Of a stretch of DNA of 64,000 nt, positions 36,974 to 47,118 are shown in pieces. Where the stretch lies: assembly GCA_027943245.1 (NCBI GenBank), contig JANDJZ010000223.1:31025-95024 (forward strand), given 5' to 3'. The translations under genes and the position numbers were made by a program. Under the pieces are notes generated by a model. It was not told where the DNA came from. It saw only the letters and a list, made by a program, of their open reading frames with translations, and did not search any database. This DNA is from Acanthamoeba sp. SK_2022b. Its lineage: Eukaryota > Discosea > Longamoebia > Acanthamoebidae. The first letter of the stretch is position 1. Each line of letters opens with the position of its first letter.

Positions 36974-38484
36974 ATGCCACGCAACCAGAAAAAGACGCCT
37001 GCCCGCTACCAAGCAGAAGGAAAGGAAGACGATGAGGAGAACCCAGAGGCACCCAAGGCAAAGGGTTGATGCCGTAGACGTTCTGCGGATATGCCTGGAC
37101 GAGGCAATCTCGCAGGAGGTCACTGATGTGTTCTTCTTCGGCTCGGCGCTCTACAGCCCCAACCCCAACAACTTTGACCTGATCGTGCTGGGCGTTCCCT
37201 CCAACCACGACAGCCGGAAGCGTCTGGAGAACATAATGAGCGCCAGAACCGGCTGGACAGTCGATGTCCACTGCCTAGAGAGGGACTCCCCCTGGCTTCA
37301 GCGGCTCGAGGGTGACGGCGTAGGGGTGTGGCTGCTTCGCGGAGGCCGCTTCACCTCGACAGCCGTCAGCGTCAGGGAGGGCAAACTCGCTCCGACTTAC
37401 GTCGGCAGGCTGGGGCTGCGTCAGTTCGTGCGCTTCCTGGTGAGCAACCTCAAGGTCTTCGCGCTGGCCCTGCACAAGCGGTCGTCCATCATGGACTTTC
37501 TTTCCCGGACCTATACGACTCAGCGCATCGGTTGTGGAAGCTCTATCTGGACTTCAAGCAGGTGGCCTACGACACGTGCTCGCGAGACAAGGTGGTGGAC
37601 AAGCTCGAGGAGCTACTGTCCACCGACCTCTCCGACCTGCGTATACTGGCCCAGCATTGCAGCGCCAACTTGGCTGTTACTTCGGGCAGGCCGCGCCGCG
37701 ACAGCAGCTTGCCCGAAGTGGGGCCAACTGTCTACCACGCCGTGAACGAGTATGAAAGCCTACAAGTAATTTGGTCGACGCTGCCTTCTGACCCGATGCC
37801 TGTATCCACAGGATCGTAAGTCACACCATCCACTCCCAGGGCCTACAAGATGCGGTTCTTGAAGTGGTGGGGAAGATCGAAGCTGCCTCTCTGAATGTTT
37901 TAGACCCGATCCGGGTATCGGAAGAAGTGCTGCGGTACTCTCACCTGTCCTTGGCGGGAAGCTGTTCCTCGTGTGGATAACGATCCCTGCAGACGCTTGC
38001 CGAAGAGACCATCAGGTGACGACGACGGGCAGCCTCGACCCGTAGGGCGATCCAAAGTGAGGTGAGTAAGCTGGCAATATGCCTCTTGTAGGACCTGCTA
38101 ACTCTTGCGCTGATCTTCGACAGCTCGCTCAAGAGCGATGGTGGTGGTGTCCTGCTGGAGAACGTCCGCACGACTGTGGGCAAGAGACCACGCAGCGCTC
38201 CCACTACTCCCAACGCCGGGTCGCGGCAGAGGAAAACCAACACTGTCCCCCCTCTGGATGAGTCGGAGATGGTCATCGACCGGGAACTGTCCACTGACCG
38301 CCCGAACAAGAGGAGCCGTTCAAGCGCTGGCACAGGCGACGCTGCCCCCAAGACCTTCACAGGGGAGGGAGAGCGCAGGGGAGCTTCTCTTGACCGGAGT
38401 CTGCGGAGCGAGCGAGTTAGCAAGCCTGCCGCTGCATCGCCGGAGGGTAGGACCACTGGAGGTCGCGCTAATCGCAGGCGGTAA
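36974..38484 (+). CDS. Unknown protein, possible nucleotidyltransferase-like fold; two compensating frame breaks
   Basis: ATG 36974 opens MPRNQKKTPARYQAEGKEDD, which would stop at 37065. The convincing coding frame then moves (+1) to VDAVDVLRICLDEAISQEVT, VFFFGSALYSPNPNNFDLIV, GWTVDVHCLERDSPWLQRL and GLRQFVRFLVSNLKVFALAL. Near 37505 it returns to the first frame: FPDLYDSAHRLWKLYLDFKQ, VDKLEELLSTDLSDLRIL. The G-S followed by Asp after a beta strand is weakly like a nucleotidyltransferase core, but only one of the two usual Asp residues is present. Downstream exons near 37900-38050 and 38125-38484 give a basic Ser-rich tail (SAPTTPNAGSRQRK, PNKRSRSSAGTGD). No GT-AG intron explains either break, so this is either assembly error or early decay. 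Exon structure after 37745 is unsettled. Confidence 0.45.
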
Positions 38485-38590
38485 GAGGGACAGACGTCTT
38501 GCTGTCACTCGATCACCTTATCCATCAGAAACCGCGCAGTGTAAAGTGCAGAGGACATAGGTTTTATATTCATACAATACAGTTTCATAC

Positions 38591-39049
38591 TCACTTGCTC
38601 CCCTCGTCTACGAGTCTGACTTTGTCGATGCCCAGAAACTCGACATCGCTGAAGCCGTCTGGGTGGAGTCCCACTGGAAGGTCGGCGTCCAGCCACACCG
38701 GCTTGCGCATGTGCCACTCATCCATGAGGCGACGGATCGGTATGCGGCCTTTGTTCAGGTCGACCTCCATTGAGCGCAGAACGTTGGCGTGGTTGGACGG
38801 GGTGACGAGCTCAACACGCACCCTGTCCACCTTCCCCGAGGGGGGCCGGATCGCCACCTTGGGCGCTTCCACCACCTTCTTCGTTCCGACAGATGAGGCT
38901 CCCCCAATGGGTGCGCGGCGTCTCATCAAACGCTCCTCTTCCTTGGATAGGTCCATCTTGCTTTTCTTCACCTCTGTCCCCACAAGAACAGCCAGATCTT
39001 TCCTCTCTTGGCGGAACAGCCACCAAGCCACGTCATGCCAGGAACGCAT
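38591..39049 (-). CDS. Small protein of unknown function
   Basis: A single open frame of 152 codons from ATG 39049 (MRSWHDVAWWLFRQERKDL) to TGA 38591-38593, with strong G/C third-base preference, so I judge it real. The N-terminus is hydrophobic and basic and could be a mitochondrial presequence. The middle is basic (EEERLMRRRAPIGGASSV). The C-terminal part (KVDRVRVELVTPSNHANVLR, LMDEWHMRKPVWLDADLP, SDVEFLGIDKVRLVDEG) looks folded. The sequence TGAGTA at the end could instead be part of a splice donor (AAGTGAGTA), extending the gene. I do not recognise a family. Confidence 0.6.
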   Translation of the reverse strand: MRSWHDVAWWLFRQERKDLAVLVGTEVKKSKMDLSKEEERLMRRRAPIGGASSVGTKKVVEAPKVAIRPPSGKVDRVRVELVTPSNHANVLRSMEVDLNKGRIPIRRLMDEWHMRKPVWLDADLPVGLHPDGFSDVEFLGIDKVRLVDEGSK

Positions 39050-39133
39050 ACCAACAATTCCTACCGTGTTTAAGATAGCTAAATTTGCATTGGTGCGTGA
39101 CGATCGTAACAAACACAACTGGAAGCACAAAAG
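39050..39133. promoter_or_regulatory. Very short divergent intergenic region
   Basis: Only 84 bp separate the start codons of the small unknown protein and the RhoGEF, so their promoters must overlap or lie inside transcribed sequence (inference). Confidence 0.4.
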
Positions 39134-40662
39134 ATGAACACCAACGCCTCGCTCGCGGTCGTCCGAGCTCAGGCCGTGGTGCGGGGCTACCTCGTTCGGC
39201 GTAGATACGCTCCATTGTGTGCGTTGTTCCCTCGCTGCAACCAATAATTAAGTTTTTTCTTTTATTTATTTGTGGATTTAAATGTTGTGTTGTCGTAATT
39301 ATGACTGTTGCAAATACTGAGCAACGTCCTGACTATGCTCAGTGAGGAGAGCACGGAAGAGAACTCAAATTGTGGGGGAAATACTCGACACCGAGCGAAC
39401 TTACGTGCAGGGCCTGCACGTCATCGTCGGGGTACGCTCCCCCCAAAGCCTCAATCGCCCTGGGCAGCTGTCGGCCACCCGACTGGCCCGGCACGCCATG
39501 GGAGAGTTCACGCGCGTGCGTTTCCTGCCCTGTATGTGGACCCCTGCCACAGGTGTTCCTCAATCCTCTCCGGAGTGCTCTGGCGGGCCCATGCCCTGTC
39601 ATAGACACGCAATCCCTCACTCAGGCTCGCTACTCCGTCCACCATCAAACGTTCATGATCTGACGCCGGTCTTGCTAATCGTCGCACGCGTGGATGCTGT
39701 TGTTGTTGTGGCCGCACAGATATTCTCGATCGTGGAAGCGCTCCTGGCCGTGAATCAGGAGCTGCTTAAGAATCTTGAGCAGCGCTACAAGAACTGGTCG
39801 CAGCAACAGACCATCGGCGACGTGTTCCTACAGATGGTGCGTTGCTGGGCCGCTCTCCTTTCTCTCTACTCTTGCTCCAAATAGGGGCCTCGGTTTGCCG
39901 CTCATCTCATTCTCTCTGTGTGTCCTCTCCCCAAAGTGTCCGCACTTGAAGGGGTACAGCGAGTATTGCCGCAACTACGACTACGCGGTGAGCTACCTCG
40001 ATCGCTTGCAGGCGTCCACTCCGGCCCTTGCGAATTTCGTTCAGGTAAGCTCGTCGTCGTCATCATCATTGTCGTTGTCGTTATCGTTCGCAAAACAAAC
40101 CATTTTCATCGGCGCCTTGGTTGGCTGACGGTTGCGCCGCTGCGGCGTACACGTGTGCAGATATGCAGTAGTTTCCCGGAGGCGAAGGGCTTGAGCTTAT
40201 CGTCGTATCTCATCATGCCCGTTCAGAGAATCCCCCGCTATACACTCCTCATTCAGGTAAGCCCCACTCTTGCGCGCTGATTGATTGATACATTGATAGA
40301 GGTGGTTGTTCAACCGTGTGTGTGTTGGAGTACCAAAGGATCTGCTCAAGCACACGGATGAGACCCACCCCGATCACAAGAACCTGAGCCAGGCCCACGT
40401 GCGCATTCAACAGGTATACATCAGCACGAACATCGACTATGTGGTCGATCAACGTTCTATTTTATTGAGTATGATATGCGGGCTGCACTGCGTCAAACTC
40501 TGACATTCGTTTGCGTGAATCGCGCAGGTGGCGGACTACGTCAACAACAGCATGCAGATGGCGTTGACCAACTCGGTGATCCTGCGCATACAGCGACACC
40601 TCGGCGCCGACATCACGGTAAGCGACACCACCACTCCAGCGTCTCTGTGTGCCGTGCGAGTG

Positions 40663-40737
<75 letters not shown>

Positions 40738-42451
40738 ACTGTCGTCTCACCTATTGCACTCCCTTCTCTCAGCAATTGTTGGACTCGACCTGCGTCTTCA
40801 AGAAGGAGGGCAAGTTTCGGCGAATCAAACAAGGGCCCAAGGCGACCGACCGCCTGCAGATGTTCCTCTTCAACGACCTGCTGCTCGTCGCCGAGAAGGC
40901 TCGCCACCCCCTTTCCTCTTCTCCCTCTCCTCTCTCCTATCCTTTGTTGTGCCTGCGGCCAGGCTGACCGCCCCCCTCGCTCTCCTGTGATCATGCCGTG
41001 CAGAGCTTTGGCCACATTCGGTCGTACAAGTGGAAGGTCAACATTCCCATGAAGGGGCTGTGGCTGCAGGACATTCCGGACAATTCGCTGCCGGACCTGC
41101 CCAAGACCTACAAGAACCTGTTCTACCTGGTGGGCCCGAAGAAGGCCTGGATCGTCTTCCCCAAGAAGGGCACGCTATCGGTGCGCTCTCACCGTCCCCG
41201 ATCAAGAGTGGGCGAGCGAGAGTGGATCCAGGCTGACCTCGCATGCGCGCGCGTGTGTGCGTGTTGGATCGACCACTGTACAGGAGAAAAACAACTGGAT
41301 GCGAGATATTCAGCAGTGCATAGACGACCACATCGTCAAGCACCCCGAAGACAAAGGTCTCACACAGATGCACACCACACACTACACACCACACATCGTA
41401 TGACAGACGCCTGACTGTTGATGTCGACGCCAGGGGCACGAAACGAATTCAAGCTGCCATTCATTTCCACGAGCTCGTCGTCGATCACGATCAGACGCAA
41501 GGGGCGAACGGCCACCGGCGAGCCGCCAGAGGCCCCCTCTCCCTCGCAGCCGTCGCAGACGCAGCTCCTGTTCGCCTCTCCCTCGTCCCACGCCTCGCGC
41601 TCCTACTCGGACCTGTCAACGTTCCAACTTGGCACGTCGCCGCCGCCGCTGCCGTCGTCGCCGTTGGCGTCGACGACGCCCTCGGGGGGCAGCGGGGTGG
41701 GCTCGAAGGGATCCACCCTGCGCCGGCCGCGGCCCTCGCCCGTGATCCTGTCCGACCCGCAGGCCATCTTTTCGTCGGTCGACGGCCCCGCCTCGCCGAC
41801 CATGTCCGCGCCCAAGCGCGAGACGCCCGTGATGCCGGTGGCGTCGTCGCCCTCCCTGCTGTCGCTCGCAGTTCGGACGGCGCCTCCGCCATCGAGCCCG
41901 AACGGCGGCCCCGGCGCCGGCGGACGACAACTACCCCTGCCCTTTGCTCCTCCCGGTCCCCCTCCGCGACCGTCGCCGCCGGTGCCTCGGAGGGCGGCCG
42001 GCGCCCAGCAGCCAGCGCCGCCAGCAGCTCCCGCAGCGAGGGCCGAGCCCACGGGCAGCTGGGACGCCACCCTGAAGGAGGACCGGCCGCTGTGCTCCAA
42101 CCGACACTTTTGCACAATCAAGGACCCACAGGTGCGCGCTCGCTCAGGCGTGATCCCCCCCCCCCTCCCTCACGAGGCGCTTGGACTGACAGCGCTGTGC
42201 TCGTGCGGTTGGTGGTGTAGCATTGGGTCGACTACAAGCATTCCACATCGACAGCGGAGGTGATGGCCAAGCTACGCAACCCGAGGGCCCAAGGTGAGTG
42301 CTGCCTTCTCTCTCTCTCTCTCTCTAATTAATTTGCGAGTGCTGACCGCCGAACGTTTGGCGTGCATACAGGCAAGCTCTACGGGTCCAACACGCTCGAC
42401 GTGCGGTCACGTGTGCGCACTCCGCAGGACGGAAAGGGAGGACCAGCGTAG
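39134..42451 (+). CDS. RhoGEF: IQ motif, DH (Dbl) and PH domains, Pro/Ser-rich tail
   Basis: Activates Rho-family GTPases by nucleotide exchange. Start ATG 39134; exon 1 encodes an IQ-like helix, AQAVVRGYLVRRRYAPL, a probable calmodulin or light-chain site. The DH domain starts RTQIVGEILDTERTYVQGL (conserved region 1). It continues CPHLKGYSEYCRNYDYA and reaches conserved region 3, SSYLIMPVQRIPRYTLLIQ / DLLKHTDETHPDHKNL. A PH domain follows: VFKKEGKFRRIKQGPKATDR, LQMFLFNDLLLVAE, LFYLVGPKKAWIVF, and its C-terminal helix NNWMRDIQQCIDDH. The remaining about 270 residues are Ser/Pro-rich (FAPPGPPPRPSPPVP could bind SH3 or profilin), ending with stop 42449-42451. About ten exons, one intron with (GT)36. 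Confidence 0.9.
40665..40736. repeat. (GT)36 microsatellite
   Basis: Perfect GT run in an intron in the DH-PH part of the RhoGEF gene; GU in the sense RNA. Confidence 0.95.
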
Positions 42452-42622
42452 AGGCAGAGGGCACGGTCCTTTCGAGATGTAAAACATAGAGCTCTCGCCC
42501 ACGAGGCAAAGAACTTGCGTTCCAACTCCAGCACAGCCACCTTCTGGGTATACGCAAAGAGCTCATGGTGATTGAAAAACTATTTACTTGCTTTCCGCAT
42601 GTGCGCAGGAACGATGAACGCC

Positions 42623-43377
42623 TTACGACTTCTGCGAGGGAATCTGGCAGACGGCCCCCTCCTGCTTCTCCCACTGCTCGGCCGTAATGGGCGGCCGCAC
42701 CTCATGGGTGAGGACCTTCTCCTCCTGCACCTTCTCGTGGATGTGCTTGGTCTGCTCGATGACGTGGGGCACCACCACCTCGCGTTCAACGACGGGGGTC
42801 ACCTGCTCGATGACCTTCTTGTGCACAGTCTCCTCAACGATGGGCTTGAACTCCTGGCGCTGCTTCTCCACGCCCAGGAACTCGGTCTTGGACTTGATGT
42901 CGGGCGCGGCGCCCAGGCTGCGGTTCTCGAGCGCTGTCGGGACCGCACTGGCCTTCTCCTGGCGGGTGCCGAGCTCGACCTCCTTGGCGGTCTTGGTCAC
43001 GAGGGTCGGGCGCACCTCCTTCTCCACGATGGGCTGCACCACCTGGCGCACCTCGGTCTGCTCTCGGTCGATGTGCACGACAGGCTGCACCTTTTCTACA
43101 CGTTTTGAACGACATAGCGTGTGGTTGGTGGCGGATAAGCAAGCCGATGGTCGGGAACAACATGTTGCGTACCGATCTCTACTTCGCGTATCTTTTCGAT
43201 CTCCTTCTGGGGCTGGCACTGGACCTCCTTGGTATAGGTGACGCCGCCTTCCTTGACCGTCTCGGGGCGAGCCTTCTCCTGCGTGGCGGTGGTCTCCACT
43301 ACCGTCTTCTTCTCCTCCTTTTTGGTCGTGGTGGTGGTCTCCTCCGAGGGCCTGAAGATCTGTTTCAGAAGGTCCAT
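42623..43377 (-). CDS. Hydrophilic repetitive protein resembling the fungal allergen-like family
   Basis: Two exons. ATG 43377 gives MDLLKQIFRPSEETTTTTKK. The intron (GTACGC ... TGTAG) runs about 43170 to 43098. The rest is a Val/Glu/Lys-rich chain of loosely repeated units: VQPVVHIDREQTEVRQVVQP, VEKEVRPTLVTKTAKEVEL, KPIVEETVHKKVIEQVTPVV and EREVVVPHVIEQTKHIHEKV. It ends EQWEKQEGAVCQIPSQKS with stop 42623-42625. Fungal allergen-like proteins share this make-up (PVVERE..PHV..HIHE) and a short closing motif. No signal peptide or membrane segment; probably cytosolic and poorly structured. Its role is unknown; stress-protectant function is only a guess. It is convergent with the RhoGEF gene, with 171 bp between stops. 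Confidence 0.65.
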
Positions 43378-44002
43378 GTCGCTGTTTCGTTGTTGGGATG
43401 TTGTTACACTCTGCAACGGGTAAGGAGAGAGTGGAGCGACTGGAGGAGCACGCTTACCTTGGTTGTTAAGCTGTTGTAAAGGTTGTTGTGGTTGTAGTGG
43501 TAAGGTTAGGTTGGAATGGTAATGGCAATGGCTCCTTTGGAGCCTCATTTATGATGTGGGCAAGGCCTCACCGGCCATCAGCCCGACACCACCACTTGCT
43601 GTCGACCGATCTTTCCGCCGGTTCTGGAGTTGCCCCACCGAGTTTTCTCCCAAAGCACTGGAAAACCGCAAACCTGGGCCCTACGGCAACGCCCTGCAAC
43701 GGGCAACCTGCCCGTTCCCACAGTCGCTCGCCACGCGGAGAGGTGAGCGAGGTGGGCCCTGTACGCTATACGTATGGGCGAAGGCTGGGGAGGCTGGGAC
43801 TTACATCATGGGATTTCATGAAGAGGGGAGCATGCTCATGCATTTCTTTGCAACTAGATGACTCGTCTCGCAGACAGAGATAAGGGTACAGGGTGTGCGT
43901 CAACAGCACCACGCGCAGAAAGTGTGTGTGGTCGTGGCCACCGCCCCCCTGACGCGCCAAAGCTTTGTTGGGTTGCTGGAGGCCAACGGCGCGCGTCGAC
44001 GT
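43378..44002. other. Intergenic, no gene called
   Basis: 625 bp between the allergen-like start and the PIAS stop. A plus-strand open frame (43556-43861) exists, but it lacks splice support and recognisable motifs. The right half should be the 3' end of PIAS, the left part the promoter of the allergen-like gene. Confidence 0.4.
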
Positions 44003-45355
44003 TCAGTCGATCACGATGGTGTCCGCTTGGCTGCTGCCGGGCCCAGCGTTGCCATTGGCGCTGCTGCCGAGACTTCGCGGGTGGTCATCGATGAGGAAGA
44101 CCTCCGCTGGCGCCGCCTCCCTCCCGGCCGTGTTGGTGTGGGCGTGGGCGGGGGCGGTGCCGGCCGTGCTCTCCCGGAAGTCGTCCTCGTCCGAGTAGTC
44201 GTCCTCGTCGTCGTACGAGGTGCGGTCGGCCGGGCTGTGCTCTCCGTCGTCCTCGTCGTCGCTGTTCCTCTCCATGCGCACGGGGCGCAGGATGAGCTCC
44301 TGCCCGACGGCAGCGGCCGGCGCCGCCACCTCCCCCTCGCCCTGCTGGCGTTGCTTGGCGGCCTCGGCGTCCAGGTCGATCTCCTGCACTCCCACCTCCT
44401 TCCTCTTCGAGCCGGCCAGCCCTGAGGCGATCGTGGGGAGGGAGGATCGGGGGAGTCAACACCACATGGCCTCGATGGGCGGTGGAAGATAAGAGGGGGG
44501 AGGTGTGTGTTGACGCACTTTGCTTCTTCTCCGACTTGTCGGGCTTGGTGAACGTGCCGTCGGGATGGATCTCGGCCTTCATCGTCTCCGAATCCATCGA
44601 ATTCAGAATGGAATTGAAATACTCGTCGATGAGCAGCTCCTGCGCCGACAACAAGTAAATAAAGCCCAGCCCATTCCAACCCAACCGACGCATATCAGCG
44701 GGCAGTCCAAGACCCAAGAGGTTGGGAGCGGGGCGCGTACGTGGAATGGAATGGGACCGTTGCACACCGGGCAGTGCCATAACCGCTGCTGATGACAAAA
44801 TTGCAGATAAAACTAAAGAAAAGGCGTAGCGGGGGGGGGGCACAGGAGTGAGTACAGTACTGATAGGGGCGGGGGGGGTTAGGTATTGGGAGGAGGGGGG
44901 AGGGGGGCAGTTACTCGAACGTCAAAGCACTGCAGGTGGTTGCAGCGGAGGCCCCTGGCCGGATGCTCGATGCGACAGTAGCCGAGCGGGCAGCGGAGAG
45001 AGACCAGCACCTTGGTCTCCTCCACGTCGCCGGTCGACGTGGGCTTCTTGTACTCGGGCGACGACTTGGCGATGGAGGGCACGATCTGTGTGCCACGGCC
45101 AGACCCACGGGAAGAGCGAGGAGCAGAGGTGAGCGAGCGAGCCGTGCCTGCATTTGGCGCGGAGAGAGGGGAGCCACGCGTACATCTTCGGCGCTGATCT
45201 CTTGGATGAGCTGCACCACGGCCACGCCCGAGATGTTCTTCTGGTTGGAGAACTCGAGCATATTGCTCTGGCCGACGAGCGAGGTGACCTCGGCAGGAGA
45301 GGGCGTGATGAAGGGGTTCTGGATGTGTTTCGATCGAATCTTCTTGTAGTTCTGA

Positions 45356-45419
<64 letters not shown>

Positions 45420-46941
45420 AAGTAGAGCAACGATCCAATCACGTAAAAAGAACACTCACGGCTCACCTTGGTTAGATCGACCGGCTTGCCGTTGATACGG
45501 AGGTTGGAGTCATAGCCGAGCGCGATGTCGCTCTGCTTGAGGGTGGAGAAGAATCGGATGTGTACGCCCAGCTTGCGCTCGTTGCTGCCTTGTATTTCCT
45601 GCAGGGTGGGCACGTCCAGGTTGAACACTGCACACAAGAGGGAGGAGTAGTTGAGTGTTGACTCTCTCGCTCGGCTTTGCCATCGCCAAGAGGGAGGGAC
45701 CCTACCATGCCGCACGAGGACAGATCGATCGGTGGCGGTGCGTCCCTTGGGGCCAAAGGAGAGGACAGAGATCTGCTTGAGGACGCGGTAGAAGGGGTTC
45801 TGTTGCTGCTGGAAAGTGACTTCGTTGTACAACTGCGGCGGGGATCTAGTGGGCGCGTGCGACACAGCGGCCGAATAGGCGTGCGGATGCATGTAGAGAT
45901 TGACGTTAACCGTCCTGTTAGAAGATGGCCGTTTGGTAAAATTGAACGCTGCACAAAGGATGAAGTGAAATGGCAAAAAGAGAAAAGGGACACGTGGAAA
46001 GATTATTGGAGGGGGGAGGGGACATACGAGTTGGGCGGCATGATGACCAGCTTTGCGTTGTAGTTTACGGATGGCAGAGGGGCGGCAGTCCGTGGCCGCT
46101 TGGAGGGCGGTGCGCTGTCATAGCTACTTGACGATTGCATGGAACCGTAACCACTGTTTGTTTTAAAAGAAAAGATGCAACCGTTAGATTGAATCGCCGC
46201 TTGGTCGTGGAAAAGGCTAATGTCAAGATCTTGTGACGGAATGATGAAACTTTTGAAAAATCGCGATGACAAAGGGGAGGGAAGGCACCTGAGGGTGGTT
46301 TGGGTGGGGCCAGCACCACCGTCGTCAGAAGCTGCGCTGGTGGCGCTTGGGAAGAGCTCTTCAGCCACGCGCTGAGTAAGATCGCACTTGTTGCCCGAGA
46401 TCTTGATGTTCTTCTTGAGCTTGGACTTGAGATAGGTGATGAGCAGCTTGAGATCGGACACCTTGAAGTAGGCCAAGTTGCCCTCACTGTTGAGGCAAGT
46501 TACTAGCCGCTGGTGCTGCGCTCCGAGCCTATCGGCCAGGTAGTCGAGATCTTTGTCGTTTAAAACGGCGCGTACTGAGGCGGGCAGCTGCGCAGCGTAT
46601 GAATGAGGAGCAGCAGGCGAAGATGATGTTGATGAAGATGAAGATGATGTCGATGCTGCTCTTTGACTTGTTGACATTAAAAGATTTTGATTGCCTGAAA
46701 AAGAGGGAGAGGCAGAAGCAGCTATCGAAGAGACCGGCGGAAGGAAGTGCTGAGAAGGGCCGGGGAAAGGAGGGAGGGAAGGAGGCGGAGGGAGTGTCAG
46801 ACCCGGGATGAGGGTTGCAACAGATTCCCGCGAACTGGCGAGTGACGACGATGAGGAATGGGGCGAGGAATGAGGCGAAGGTGTCCACTCACCACTTGCC
46901 GATGAATGATGCAAAGGGGCTAATGGATGGTTCTGCTGCAT
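44003..46941 (-). CDS. PIAS/Siz-type SUMO E3 ligase
   Basis: Transfers SUMO from Ubc9 to nuclear substrates. The first in-frame ATG is 46941 (MQQNHPLAPLHHSSASGEW); an upstream exon is possible. A Ser/Pro-rich start is followed by a SAP DNA-binding motif (FKVSDLKLLITYLKSKLKK, KCDLTQRVAEELF, about 46470-46350). The PINIT domain has NAKLVIMPPNSYVPSP, RTVNVNLYMHPHAY, GVHIRFFSTLKQSDIAL and YDSNLRINGKPVDLT. The SP-RING is VSLRCPLGYCRIEHPARGL / RCNHLQCFDV / WHCPVCNGPI (about 45000-44750), with the Cys/His ligands of PIAS proteins. The acidic C-terminal part has two short hydrophobic-plus-acidic motifs, EVFLIDD and the very last DTIVID, which fit SUMO-interacting motifs. Stop 44003-44005. About eight exons, one intron with (GT)n on the antisense strand. 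Confidence 0.9.
45361..45417. repeat. (TG)n microsatellite
   Basis: About 28 TG units in a PIAS intron. Because the gene is on the minus strand the sense RNA reads CA, the reverse of almost all other dinucleotide introns here. Confidence 0.95.
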
Positions 46942-47118
46942 TCGAGCCGCACAAGCCGGCTCCAGCGACAAAGACAAAACGAAAACTGCTGACAATCCTG
47001 TAACCGCCGGTAATAGTTTTGTTGTTTTTTGTCGACTTAGCCGTTTTTTCTTCGAATCGAAAGACAAAAGGAAAGGTGCCTAGGCCGTGGAATCGATTCT
47101 GTTCTGTGCAACTCTCAA

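Noticed and set aside
43556..43861. Plus-strand frame between the allergen-like and PIAS genes
   Set aside because: No recognisable motif, no splice partner, and it overlaps the expected 3' end and promoter of flanking genes.
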